DNA of 64,000 nucleotides from Methylophilales bacterium HTCC2181. GTDB lineage: Bacteria; Pseudomonadota; Gammaproteobacteria; Burkholderiales; Methylophilaceae. This document shows positions 35,579-44,337 of the stretch, in pieces. Each line of letters begins with the position of its first letter. Position 1 is the first letter of the stretch. The position numbers and the translations under genes were made by a program. The notes under the pieces were generated by a model, which was not told where the DNA came from, made no database searches, and saw nothing but the letters and a program-made list of their open reading frames with translations. Location of the stretch: assembly GCA_000168995.1 (NCBI GenBank), contig AAUX01000001.1:310001-374000 (forward strand), read 5' to 3'.

Positions 35579-36798
35579 ATCACTTGTAATTTCTGTGCCA
35601 TTTTTTTTAAGAAATCCATAGCGATACCATTGTCTTCTTGGAGCAATTGGCGCATCTTTTTTTCTGGAAGAATAATGATACGTGCCCAATCGGATATAAC
35701 ATAAGCAGAAGCAACCCGAGGAATTTTATTGAGCAAAGATAGCTCGCCAAAATATTGGCCAGCGGAAATGGTCTCTACGACCTTTCCTCCCTTAACAATA
35801 CCTACCTCACCTTCGATAACGAAAAACAATCTTTGGTCGTGATCGCCGACCGTGAATATGATTTTATCTTTTTTGAGCCGCTGTCCAAAATAGCTCATCA
35901 ACTTTTTATGAATAGGGTGCCGATGGATATTCTCAATATTAAACAGTGCTTTAATTAATAAGATTTCTTTTTTGTGGAAAGCGGCGATAACCTCAGCACC
36001 AATAAGAAGTGCGGCGGTATTGAGATAGAGCCAAATGAGTGAAATAAATAAATTTCTCATCCCTCCAAAAAATACTCCGTAATATTCACTGATCGATGTG
36101 AAGTAACTAAAAGTATTACTTAACCCAAACCAACAGATGCTTGTTACTAAAGCGCCATAAAATATATATTGTGAATAGGTTTTAACCGGAATAAAAATTT
36201 TAAAAAAGAAGGAAACAACAATGACCAACAAGATAAAAGACAAAAGGGAGGTTAAAAAATTTTTTTCAATCAGGGGAACATAGTCCGTAAAAAAATTCGA
36301 TGCTTGCACCAGATAGATATTTATCGATGTGTAGATAAATAGCAGAACCATGATAGCGGTGACAGCTAATAGATCCCTGACTTTATTCTTTAAGTAGGTA
36401 TGTTTTCTTGCTGCACTAAATATATTATTAAAGCTCGATCTAAGAGCGGAGGTTAAGGGAGTCGAGCCAAGAAATAAAATAGTAATCCATAAGGCCCCCC
36501 AACTTGCCTTGGTTGATGAAACCTTTCCCACTTCAGCCATAATTCGGTTACTCATCTCGGGTAAGAGCAGTGCGGTGATGTGTTGCATCTTTTCAAGTGC
36601 GAGGGCGGAGCTGCTAAGCCATTGGCTTAAGAAAAATAAGATAAGTAAAACTAAAGGAATAAAAGCGAATAACGTAAAAAAAGAGATAGAAGCATTAGTG
36701 GCTAAAAAGTTGTGCCGCTTAAAGCTGGATAAAATTTCCTGAAAAATGAAATAGCTTTCACTTTGTCTGGCATCAACACCCTTTTTAAATAACTTCAT
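35575..36798 (-). CDS. YihY/BrkB-type membrane protein fused to a cyclic-nucleotide-binding domain
   Basis: 407 residues. The first about 285 residues form the YihY (UPF0761) membrane domain with six spans (FFTLFAFIPLVLLILFFL and later segments). Residues about 295-405 are a CRP/cNMP-type domain: GDHDQRLFFVIEGEVGIV and the phosphate-binding-cassette-like GQYFGELSLLNKIPRVASAYV. YihY proteins normally lack this domain. The Glu and Arg of the ligand cassette are present, so nucleotide binding is plausible. Confidence 0.85.
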   Translation of the reverse strand: MKLFKKGVDARQSESYFIFQEILSSFKRHNFLATNASISFFTLFAFIPLVLLILFFLSQWLSSSALALEKMQHITALLLPEMSNRIMAEVGKVSSTKASWGALWITILFLGSTPLTSALRSSFNNIFSAARKHTYLKNKVRDLLAVTAIMVLLFIYTSINIYLVQASNFFTDYVPLIEKNFLTSLLSFILLVIVVSFFFKIFIPVKTYSQYIFYGALVTSICWFGLSNTFSYFTSISEYYGVFFGGMRNLFISLIWLYLNTAALLIGAEVIAAFHKKEILLIKALFNIENIHRHPIHKKLMSYFGQRLKKDKIIFTVGDHDQRLFFVIEGEVGIVKGGKVVETISAGQYFGELSLLNKIPRVASAYVISDWARIIILPEKKMRQLLQEDNGIAMDFLKKMAQKLQVI

Positions 36799-36806
36799 CG
36801 TCGTAG

Positions 36807-37769
36807 TTATAGTGATTTAAATTTTTCGGTTGCCTTAATTAATCCATCCAATGTTCCTGCCTCAGAAGCGGAATGGCCAGCATCAGGAACCATGATTAAA
36901 TCCGATTGAGGTAATAATTGTGCGACTTCGTAAGCAGTTTTTGGAGGACATACCATGTCATACCTTCCTTGTACGATACTGATAGGCTTATCTTTAAGTA
37001 ACGAAAGGTTTTTCAGTATGGCTTTACCGTCCATAAAGCAGTCATGTTTAATGTAATGGAGCTGCACTCTTGCCCTCGCTAATTCAAAATCAAGATCCAC
37101 ATCATCGCTTGCATTACCCTGAGAAACGTTGGGTAGCATTTTTAAAATACTTCCCTCAAAGGTATTCCACATTACCGCGGCTTTTTTAGCTTCATTTTGA
37201 TCATCAGAAAATACTAGGTCAATATAGCTTTGTACTAGATTCGCTTTATTAATGTAAGGCTTATGCTTTATTAAATTGGCATGCAGTTCAGGAAAGAATT
37301 GGTCTACGTCATTCAGAAACCATTCAAGCTCATGTTTTCTGCTGAGAAAAACCCCTCTGAGAATCATTCCACTGGTAGCAGCAGGATACTCCACACCATA
37401 GGCGAGAGCGAGTGAGCTTCCCCAGGACCCACCAAACAATATCCATTGATTAATATTAAGGTGGTGACGAATGGCCTCCATATCAGCAATAAGATGGGCG
37501 GTGGTATTATTGTCTGTGCCACCCAACGGCTTACTTTTGCCGCAGCCTCTTTGGTCAAACAAAATAATATGATAATGATTAGGGTCAAAGAAGCGGCGTT
37601 GCCTTGGACCTGTCCCACCGCCGGGACCGCCGTGAAGAAAAACAATAGGCTGACCGTCAGGATTCCCTGATTGCTCAACGTAAATGCTATGCCCGCCTTT
37701 CCCTTCTAGCCACTCAGAGTGAAAGGGTTCAATTTCAGGAAACAATTCTTTGATGGAAGTGTCTTGCAT
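36807..37769 (-). CDS. pip: Proline iminopeptidase
   Basis: 320 residues of the alpha/beta hydrolase S33 family. HGGPGGGTGPRQRRFFDP (oxyanion region), the nucleophile elbow GGSWGSSLAL and the C-terminal catalytic His in PDAGHSASE are all visible. Pip removes N-terminal proline from peptides in the cytoplasm. It precedes the YihY-cNMP gene on the same strand (8-bp gap) and is divergent from xoxF. Confidence 0.95.
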   Translation of the reverse strand: MQDTSIKELFPEIEPFHSEWLEGKGGHSIYVEQSGNPDGQPIVFLHGGPGGGTGPRQRRFFDPNHYHIILFDQRGCGKSKPLGGTDNNTTAHLIADMEAIRHHLNINQWILFGGSWGSSLALAYGVEYPAATSGMILRGVFLSRKHELEWFLNDVDQFFPELHANLIKHKPYINKANLVQSYIDLVFSDDQNEAKKAAVMWNTFEGSILKMLPNVSQGNASDDVDLDFELARARVQLHYIKHDCFMDGKAILKNLSLLKDKPISIVQGRYDMVCPPKTAYEVAQLLPQSDLIMVPDAGHSASEAGTLDGLIKATEKFKSL

Positions 37770-37791
37770 AAAAGGCCTGCCTTAATTATTT

Positions 37792-37936
37792 AATAATGAT
37801 CATTATTGTAAAGCAAAAAAACCTGCTTTTTTTGATAAGTAAAATAAATCACTAATTGTAACGAAATTGTAACGAAAGTGTTGCAATTCATATTTTGGAG
37901 GTATAAAGTACTTTCCAAGTACAGAAACTTTGTACT
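37792..37936 (+). promoter_or_regulatory. xoxF/pip divergent regulatory region
   Basis: The 283-bp gap (37770-38052) contains a 16-bp palindrome (AATAATGATCATTATT, 37792-37807), two exact tandem 11-bp repeats ATTGTAACGAA (37855-37865, 37866-37876), a possible promoter TTGCAA-15-TATAAA (37881-37886, 37902-37907), a 10-bp palindrome AAAGTACTTT (37905-37914) and an inverted repeat AGTACA/TGTACT (37918-37923, 37931-37936). Two 11-bp repeats just upstream of the -35 suit an OmpR-type response regulator. All are sequence patterns only. Confidence 0.55.
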
Positions 37937-38052
37937 ACGAGCATGCAACCATTTGCTTTATTGAATTCCCAAAAGGGTTAAAACTTTGAAGAATACTTTA
38001 AGGGGGTTGTTTGCTTTTTTTGAAACCCTTAGTTAAAACTATGGAGATTAAT

Positions 38053-39930
38053 ATGCAATTAAATAAAATTAAATTAGCTCTTGGCTTTGCTGCTGCTGCT
38101 ACTATGGCTATGCCTATGGTTGCTTCAGCTGCTGCTGATCAAGAAAAAGCTATGTCTAATGCTAACAACTGGGCTCACCCACGTGGTCAGCATGACAACC
38201 AAGCTTATTCTAAGCTAACACAACTAAACAAAGGTAACGTTAAAAACCTTAAAGCAGCATGGACATTCGCTACTGGTGTAAACCGTGGTCATGAAGGTTC
38301 ACCATTAGTTATTGGTAACATGATGTATGTACATACAGCATTTCCAAATAACGTATATGCTTTAGATCTTAACAACGATCAAAAAATTGTTTGGTCTTAC
38401 TTCCCAAAACAAGATCCTAGCGTGCAAGCAGTTCTATGTTGCGATAACGTTAACCGTGGTCTTGGTTTCGGTGACGGTAAAATCTTCTTACAACAAAACG
38501 ACGGTATGTTAGTTGCGCTTGACGCAAAAACTGGTGCTAAAGTTTGGGATGCGTCTAACGTAGATCCTAAAGTTGGTGCTACAAACACTAACGCACCTCA
38601 CGTTATTAAAGACAAAGTGCTAACTGGTTGTTCTGGTGCTGAATTCGGTGTTCGTTGCTTCATGGCAGCTTACAACATCGCTGACGGTTCACTAGCATGG
38701 AAAGCAATGTCAACAGGACCTGATTCAGAAGTATTAATCGGTGCTGACTTCAACAAAGAAAACCCACTATATTCAGCTCTTTCAGTATACGAAGATGTGA
38801 ATGGCGGTAACAAGCAAGGTGGTTCTTTCAAAAAAATCCCTACTGACCAACTTCAAGGTGGTGTAGCTGATCTAGGTGTTAAAACTTGGCTCAAACCACA
38901 AGCGGTTAAAGATGGTTGGCAGCATGGCGGCGGTTCTGTATGGGGCTGGTGGCCGTATGATGCAAAAACAAACTTAGTGTACTACGGTACAGGTAACCCA
39001 TCAGTTTGGAACCCAGACGTACGTCCAGGTGACAACAAATGGTCTATGACTGTTTTTGCTCGTGATTTAGATACAGGTATGGCGCGTTGGGGTATGCAAA
39101 TGACTCCACATGACGAATGGGATTATGACGGTATTAACGAAGTTATCCTTTTTGACAAAGGTGGAAAAACATACGCTTGGCATCATGACAGAAACGGTTT
39201 TGCATACACATGGACAGCTGCAGAAGGTACATTAGTTGCTGCTGAAAAAGTGCATCCATTCGTTAACTGGGCTACAGACGTTGATCTTAAGTCTGGTGTG
39301 CCAAACAAACTTGCTGAGCATTCGACTCACCAAGATTACAACACTAAAGGTACATGTCCAGCTGCTCTTGGTACTAAAGACCAACAGCCTGCTGCATACT
39401 CACCTAAAACTGGCTTAATATACTCACCACTTAACCACGTATGTATGACATACGAACCAGTTGAGTCTAAGTATGTTGCGGGTCAGCCTTGGGTTGGTGC
39501 GACACTTACTATGTTTGCTGGTCCTGACGGCGTAATGGGTGGCTTTGCTGCTTATGATCCTATGACTAACAAAAAAGTATGGTACAACAAAGAGAAATTC
39601 TCAGCATGGGGTGGTGCAATGACTACTGCTTCAGACTTAGTTTTCTACGGTACTTTAGATCGTTGGTTTAAAGCTCTTGACGCGAAAAGCGGTAAAGAAC
39701 TTTGGAAATTCCAAGTTGGTTCTGGTGTGATTGGTAATGCATTCACATACGCACACAAAGGTAAACAACACGTTGGTGTCCTATCAGGCATCGGTGGTTG
39801 GGCTGGCGTTGCGATGAACCTTGGTCTTACAAATGACACAGACGCACTTGGTGCTGCTGGTGGTTATAAAGAACTAACAAAATACAACGCTGCTCCTGGT
39901 GGCGGTGGATTAACAGTATTTAGCCTATAA
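38053..39930 (+). CDS. xoxF: Lanthanide-dependent methanol dehydrogenase XoxF
   Basis: 625 residues from ATG 38053, which has GGAG at 38043-38046; the frame could start earlier (38041) but without a ribosome site. A signal peptide ends near ASA (residue 26). The PQQ-binding eight-bladed propeller shows LCCDNVNRG (vicinal Cys pair) and EWDYDG: Asp357 is the catalytic Asp and Asp359 is the extra Asp that marks XoxF; calcium-type MxaF has Ala there. It oxidises methanol in the periplasm. The messenger is flanked by a strong terminator. Confidence 0.97.
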   Translation: MQLNKIKLALGFAAAATMAMPMVASAAADQEKAMSNANNWAHPRGQHDNQAYSKLTQLNKGNVKNLKAAWTFATGVNRGHEGSPLVIGNMMYVHTAFPNNVYALDLNNDQKIVWSYFPKQDPSVQAVLCCDNVNRGLGFGDGKIFLQQNDGMLVALDAKTGAKVWDASNVDPKVGATNTNAPHVIKDKVLTGCSGAEFGVRCFMAAYNIADGSLAWKAMSTGPDSEVLIGADFNKENPLYSALSVYEDVNGGNKQGGSFKKIPTDQLQGGVADLGVKTWLKPQAVKDGWQHGGGSVWGWWPYDAKTNLVYYGTGNPSVWNPDVRPGDNKWSMTVFARDLDTGMARWGMQMTPHDEWDYDGINEVILFDKGGKTYAWHHDRNGFAYTWTAAEGTLVAAEKVHPFVNWATDVDLKSGVPNKLAEHSTHQDYNTKGTCPAALGTKDQQPAAYSPKTGLIYSPLNHVCMTYEPVESKYVAGQPWVGATLTMFAGPDGVMGGFAAYDPMTNKKVWYNKEKFSAWGGAMTTASDLVFYGTLDRWFKALDAKSGKELWKFQVGSGVIGNAFTYAHKGKQHVGVLSGIGGWAGVAMNLGLTNDTDALGAAGGYKELTKYNAAPGGGGLTVFSL

Positions 39931-39976
39931 TCCTTCGGGAATTTATAGAACTAAACATTGTTTAGTTAGTCTTAAA

Positions 39977-40007
39977 AACACCCTACTTCGGTAGGGTGTT
40001 TTTTTTT
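39977..40007 (+). terminator. Terminator after xoxF
   Basis: AACACCCTAC-TTCG-GTAGGGTGTT (39977-40000) followed by seven more T. It separates xoxF from xoxJ, so the two are not simply one transcript. Confidence 0.96.
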
Positions 40008-40073
40008 GCACTAAATTTTTATATGGAAGGATCTGAAACCATTATTAAAGACTTCAGATTAGGGATAATCATG

Positions 40074-40102
40074 AGTCATTGAACAGGGTTAGATAGTATA
40101 AT
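40074..40102 (+). promoter_or_regulatory. Possible xoxJ promoter
   Basis: A consensus TATAAT (40097-40102) lies 30 bp before xoxJ. The matching -35 position (AGTCAT, 40074-40079) is poor, which would fit an activator-dependent promoter. Confidence 0.4.
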
Positions 40103-40132
40103 GTTGCAACTGAATTTATAAGGAATAAACAA

Positions 40133-41017
40133 ATGTTAAAAAAAATCGTAGGTATTGCACTATTACTAATGATGAATGGTATGACACATGCGGCTGATAA
40201 TATCGAAGTAAATGCCGATATGGGAAAGCCCGGCCAACCAACACGTGTGCCTCAAGGTAATGAGTTTAAGGTATGTGCTGATCAAAATAATTTACCGTAC
40301 TCAAACTCGGCAGGTGAAGGTTTTGAGAACAAAATTGCTGAGGTTTTAGCAGCCGATTTAGGAAGAGAGCTTTCTTATCAGTACTGGCCAGATCGGTTTG
40401 GTTTTTTAAGAAACACATTAAATGCTTATCGCTGTGACTATATTATTGGAACCAACACAACCTACGATGCGCTTGGAACAACAAAGCCATATTATAAGGC
40501 TGGCCATGTATGGGTATACAGAAAAGACAGCGGTTTTGATATCAAGGACTGGAGCTCACCTGACCTTAAGAAAGGCACCATTGGGGTGAACGATAAGAGT
40601 CCAGTGGCGGTGGCATTGAATGCTAATGGTCTGATGTTTAATGCCAAACCCTATCGAATTCAGCGTGACTTGAACATGTCTCCAGGACAAATGATTGATG
40701 ACTTAGTAAAAGGTGATATTGATGTGGCTATTGCATGGGGCCCAATCGGTGGCTACTATGCCAAAAAATCTAATGCAGATCTCGTGGTGGTTCAAATACC
40801 TGAGTATGCTAGCGACGAAAGTAAGCTAAATGGAAAAACTTACTGGAATATTTCAGGTGGCGTACGTAAAAAAGAAACGGAGCGGCGCGATGAGTTAGAG
40901 AAAGTCATTGATCGCAATATCGACAAAATTTACCAGATCATGGAAGACTTCGGTATCCCTTACGCAAAACCATCCTTTGACGACCGGTTGGACGGATACA
41001 AGCGCCATAAGAACTAG
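40133..41017 (+). CDS. xoxJ: XoxJ periplasmic binding-like protein
   Basis: 294 residues. A signal peptide (about 1-20, ending THAAD) precedes a type-2 solute-binding fold (FKVCADQNNLPYSNSAGEGFENKIAEVLA) typical of MoxJ/XoxJ. XoxJ is thought to help activate or mature the methanol dehydrogenase; it is not a sugar transporter subunit. Position directly after xoxF and before the cytochrome gene supports the call. Confidence 0.93.
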   Translation: MLKKIVGIALLLMMNGMTHAADNIEVNADMGKPGQPTRVPQGNEFKVCADQNNLPYSNSAGEGFENKIAEVLAADLGRELSYQYWPDRFGFLRNTLNAYRCDYIIGTNTTYDALGTTKPYYKAGHVWVYRKDSGFDIKDWSSPDLKKGTIGVNDKSPVAVALNANGLMFNAKPYRIQRDLNMSPGQMIDDLVKGDIDVAIAWGPIGGYYAKKSNADLVVVQIPEYASDESKLNGKTYWNISGGVRKKETERRDELEKVIDRNIDKIYQIMEDFGIPYAKPSFDDRLDGYKRHKN

Positions 41018-41055
41018 ATTGTTGCTAAATTTGTGAAAAAAATTAGCCTAAAAGG

Positions 41056-41084
41056 GTGACAACTTTTTTAAAAAAAAGTAATAT
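41056..41084 (+). promoter_or_regulatory. Predicted xoxG promoter
   Basis: GTGACA (41056-41061), a 17-bp spacer and TAATAT (41079-41084) lie 117 bp upstream of xoxG, leaving a leader of about 110 nt that contains a short ORF. Confidence 0.55.
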
Positions 41085-41145
41085 AGTCGATTAAAATTTA
41101 GTAATCATTATTATCAATTAATCCCTTAATTTAAGGAAACTTTTT

Positions 41146-41169
41146 ATGTTTCAACTGTCCTACTTTTAG
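41146..41169 (+). other. Possible 7-codon leader ORF before xoxG
   Basis: ATG 41146 to TAG 41169 encodes MFQLSYF, preceded by AAGGA at 41133-41137 with 8-nt spacing. It ends 31 bp before the xoxG ATG. This could be an upstream ORF that tunes translation, or a chance ORF. Confidence 0.3.
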
Positions 41170-41200
41170 TGGGTTAAATTGAAATAGACTAGGAGAAATT

Positions 41201-41725
41201 ATGTTTTCAAAAAAAGTATTGGTGTCAACATTATTAGCGGCATGCTTGGCATGTTCTGCAAATGCAGGTGTAAAATTCACAAAAACGACTGATGGCACTG
41301 ATTTTACTGAAAAGCTGATGGCAACAAAAGGCGCTTTTGGTGATACAAAGAAAAAAGATAATGTCATGACTGAAGCTGAAAAGGTCTTCCTTGAAACGGG
41401 AAAGAATATATACGTTGGTGATGCAGCGGCAGAGAAGCGTGGTAAAAAAAGATTCGGATATTGGTCATGCACCCAATGTCACGGACCTACAGCCAAAGGT
41501 CAAGTGGGACCTGGCTTAGTAGGGCCAACATTTCGCTATCCTAAAGATGCGACCAATAAGGGTATGTTTGAAACTATTTGGTATGGCACTAACGGTGGTA
41601 TGGGAGGAAAAGGTTTCGGTGTGATGGCCCCAGATGATGGCATGACAGTTGATGAATTATTGAAAACTATTGCATGGGTTAGAACAAACGGTAGCAAAGG
41701 CGTAACTGGAAACGAAGGCCTATAG
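41201..41725 (+). CDS. xoxG: Cytochrome c electron acceptor of XoxF (XoxG)
   Basis: 174 residues. The signal peptide ends near ANAG (residue 23). One heme site is Cys90-x-x-Cys93-His94 (SCTQCHGPTAKG), and a Met ligand candidate is in GFGVMAPDDGM. This is the c-type cytochrome that takes electrons from XoxF in the periplasm. Gene order xoxF-xoxJ-xoxG is the usual one in methylotrophs. An AGGAG site precedes the start. Confidence 0.95.
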   Translation: MFSKKVLVSTLLAACLACSANAGVKFTKTTDGTDFTEKLMATKGAFGDTKKKDNVMTEAEKVFLETGKNIYVGDAAAEKRGKKRFGYWSCTQCHGPTAKGQVGPGLVGPTFRYPKDATNKGMFETIWYGTNGGMGGKGFGVMAPDDGMTVDELLKTIAWVRTNGSKGVTGNEGL

Positions 41726-41755
41726 TTTAGTTACAAACCTGTAATACATTACAAA

Positions 41756-41793
41756 AACGACTGAGGTATAATTGCCACAGTCGTTTTTTTTTG
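41756..41793 (+). terminator. Terminator after xoxG
   Basis: AACGACTG (41756-41763) and CAGTCGTT (41778-41785) form an 8-bp stem followed by further T. The 14-nt loop contains TATAAT (41767-41772), a -10-like element that might serve ndh. Confidence 0.85.
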
Positions 41794-41821
41794 CTTAATT
41801 AATCCATTAAAGATTCATACC

Positions 41822-43144
41822 ATGATAAAAAATTTACATAAGGTCGTTATTGTTGGTGGCGGTGCCGGGGGACTGGAACTAGCTACTAAACTTGGAGATT
41901 CTTTAGGCAAAAAAAAGAAAGCGCATATCACGTTAGTTGATGGAAAAAAAACTCACGTATGGAAGCCCTTACTTCATGAAATTGCAGCAGGCAGCCTAAA
42001 TCCAGATAAAGATGAATTAGATTATTTAGCTCAAGCTCACTGGCATCACTTTAATTTTCGTCTGGGTAAGATGAGTGGTATTGATAGAGTAAAAAAAGAG
42101 ATTTCACTTGACCCTTTTTATGACGATGATGGTACTGAGCTCATACCCAAACGACAATTTTCATATGATACGCTGGTCATTGCTGTAGGCAGCACCATTA
42201 ATGATTTCGGTATTAAGGGCGTAAAGGATCATGCTATCGCATTGGATACATTAGACCAGGCTGAACGTTTTCATCAAAAACTGCACAATGCCATTCTTCG
42301 AGCACAAACACAGTCTACAGAAATACAGGCTGGCCAATTAGAGGTAGTGATTGTAGGCGCTGGAGCTACCGGAGTGGAGTTAGCCGCCGAGCTTCACAAG
42401 GCAACCCGGGAACTAACGGCTTATGGCCTAGATAAGATCAATCCAGATAGGGATATAAATATCTCCTTAATTGAAGCGAGCGAGCGGTTATTACCAGCAT
42501 TACCACCAAGAATGAGTCAATCAGTGGAAGCTGAATTGAAAAAGCTTAATGTAAATCTTTATATGGGTGAGCGAGTCACCGAGGTTACAGAGAACGGTAT
42601 AAGAACGCATAAAGATCGTTATATTAATTCGGCATTGGTAGTTTGGGCTGCTGGTATTAAAGCACCAAGCTTTCTACAGAATCTTGGGTTAACAACGAAT
42701 AGTATTAATCAAATAGAAGTATTATCAACGTTGCAATCAAAAGAAGACCCTTCGATTTTTGCTTTTGGTGATTGCGCTGCTTGCCCTGAAAAGCCTGGCT
42801 CAACAGATATGGTGCCACCTAGAGCTCAGTCAGCTCATCAGCAAGCATCACTACTGGTAAAAACTATTAAGAAAGTCGTTGCTGGTAAAAGCAGCGTGTT
42901 ACCTCAATACCGATACAAAGATTATGGTTCGTTAGTAAACCTTGGCAGTTATTCGACTGTGGGTAACCTTATGGGATCTTTAATGGGTGGGAGCATGTTC
43001 ATTGAAGGTTTGATTGCCCGTTTGATGTATTTAATGCTTTATCAAATGCACCTTTTAGCACTGCATGGCATTACAATGGTATCACTTCGCCTAGTCGCTA
43101 AGTTTATTACACGAAGGACTGAAGCTCACGTAAAGTTGCACTAA
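41822..43144 (+). CDS. ndh: Type II NADH dehydrogenase
   Basis: 440 residues. Two dinucleotide folds show VIVGGGAGGLELATKL (FAD, about residues 9-24) and VVIVGAGATGVELAAEL (NADH, about 178-194). A C-terminal amphipathic/membrane-anchoring region (about 390-430) fits a monotopic enzyme that passes electrons to quinone without proton pumping. Downstream of xoxG it could recycle NADH from formate oxidation. The stop overlaps that of the convergent lplT. Confidence 0.94.
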   Translation: MIKNLHKVVIVGGGAGGLELATKLGDSLGKKKKAHITLVDGKKTHVWKPLLHEIAAGSLNPDKDELDYLAQAHWHHFNFRLGKMSGIDRVKKEISLDPFYDDDGTELIPKRQFSYDTLVIAVGSTINDFGIKGVKDHAIALDTLDQAERFHQKLHNAILRAQTQSTEIQAGQLEVVIVGAGATGVELAAELHKATRELTAYGLDKINPDRDINISLIEASERLLPALPPRMSQSVEAELKKLNVNLYMGERVTEVTENGIRTHKDRYINSALVVWAAGIKAPSFLQNLGLTTNSINQIEVLSTLQSKEDPSIFAFGDCAACPEKPGSTDMVPPRAQSAHQQASLLVKTIKKVVAGKSSVLPQYRYKDYGSLVNLGSYSTVGNLMGSLMGGSMFIEGLIARLMYLMLYQMHLLALHGITMVSLRLVAKFITRRTEAHVKLH

Positions 43145-44337
43145 TGTTTTTGTTCAGCATAATATTGGCTCGCAATGACCATAGTCAGCAATACGAATAG
43201 GCCAAAAATAAATACGATCCCATTGATGGGAAGATTTAATCCAACCATTAGCGTATAGGCACCACTAAGAATTAATATCCCTAAATTTTCACTAAAATTT
43301 TGCGCAGCAATGGAATGACCGGCACCGATCAGAATATGGCCGCGATATTGTAATAAGGCATTTAAGGGAACAATCAAAATACCACTAAAGACTCCAATGA
43401 GAAAAAGAACCAAAGCCGCCGTCTCCCAGCTGGTAATGAATACCATGGAGCAAACCAGAGCACCCATTAATATGCCCAAAGGGAGAATTTTAACTGAATC
43501 TTCCATTCTCACGTATCGTGATGAAATGATGGATCCAACCGCGACACCTAAAGCCACAACAGCAGTGAGCTTAGTAGCTTGATCCAGCCCATAATGTAAA
43601 GCAAATGCAGCCCAAGCAATTACTACTAAGCGTAAGGTTGCACCTGCCCCCCAAAAGAGGGTGGTAACGGCAAGGGATAATTGACCCAAGGGATCTTTCC
43701 ATAACTTTAAGTAAGAGCGAAAGAAATCTTGAGTCAGAAACCATGGATTTTTCTTTCGTGGTTTATGATTAATTGGCAGTATAGGTATGTAGCGGTTAAA
43801 AACGGCCGCTAATAAATAAAGAGCACTAATAATTAAGATTGCATAACTAAGATCCATATTCTTACTAGCTAACTCCCCCCCAATGACAGCACCAAAAATT
43901 ATAGCTGCTACGGTAAGGCCCTCCACCCAACCATTGGCTGGAACAAGCGATTCCTTGGGGAGCAGTTCGGTGAGAATGCCGTATTTAGCTGGAGAGTATG
44001 CAGCAGCACCTACCCCCACGATGGCATAAGCATACAAAGGCTCTAGACCAAAAAACATGGTAAGACAACCAATAAATTTTATACTATTCGCAATAAACAT
44101 TACTTGGCCCTTGGGCTTGGCATCAGCAAAAGCACCGACAAATGGGGCAAGGATGACATACGCAATAACAAAAAATTGTAATAATAATGGCTCATGCCAA
44201 TTAGGAGCCCCCGTACTGGCAATGAGTGCTATGGCAGCAAACAACAACGCATTATCAGCCAAAGCTGATAAAAATTGAGCGGTGAGGAATGGGTAAAATC
44301 CTCTGCTATCGATTGGTTTAGAGCGTCTCTGTAGCAT
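43141..44337 (-). CDS. lplT: Lysophospholipid transporter LplT
   Basis: 398 residues, 12-span MFS protein. The N-terminal LTAQFLSALADNALLFAAIALI, APFVGAFADAKPKGQVM and VGVGAAAYSPAKYGILTEL match LplT closely. It flips lysophospholipids back into the cell for re-acylation. In Enterobacteria it is paired with aas; here it follows the PhoH-like gene on the same strand with a 20-bp overlap. Confidence 0.88.
   Translation of the reverse strand: MLQRRSKPIDSRGFYPFLTAQFLSALADNALLFAAIALIASTGAPNWHEPLLLQFFVIAYVILAPFVGAFADAKPKGQVMFIANSIKFIGCLTMFFGLEPLYAYAIVGVGAAAYSPAKYGILTELLPKESLVPANGWVEGLTVAAIIFGAVIGGELASKNMDLSYAILIISALYLLAAVFNRYIPILPINHKPRKKNPWFLTQDFFRSYLKLWKDPLGQLSLAVTTLFWGAGATLRLVVIAWAAFALHYGLDQATKLTAVVALGVAVGSIISSRYVRMEDSVKILPLGILMGALVCSMVFITSWETAALVLFLIGVFSGILIVPLNALLQYRGHILIGAGHSIAAQNFSENLGILILSGAYTLMVGLNLPINGIVFIFGLFVLLTMVIASQYYAEQKH

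Noticed and set aside
37792-37807. AATAATGATCATTATT as a Fur box
   Set aside because: It matches the outer parts of the Fur consensus but lacks the central bases of the 19-bp site; kept only as a palindrome.
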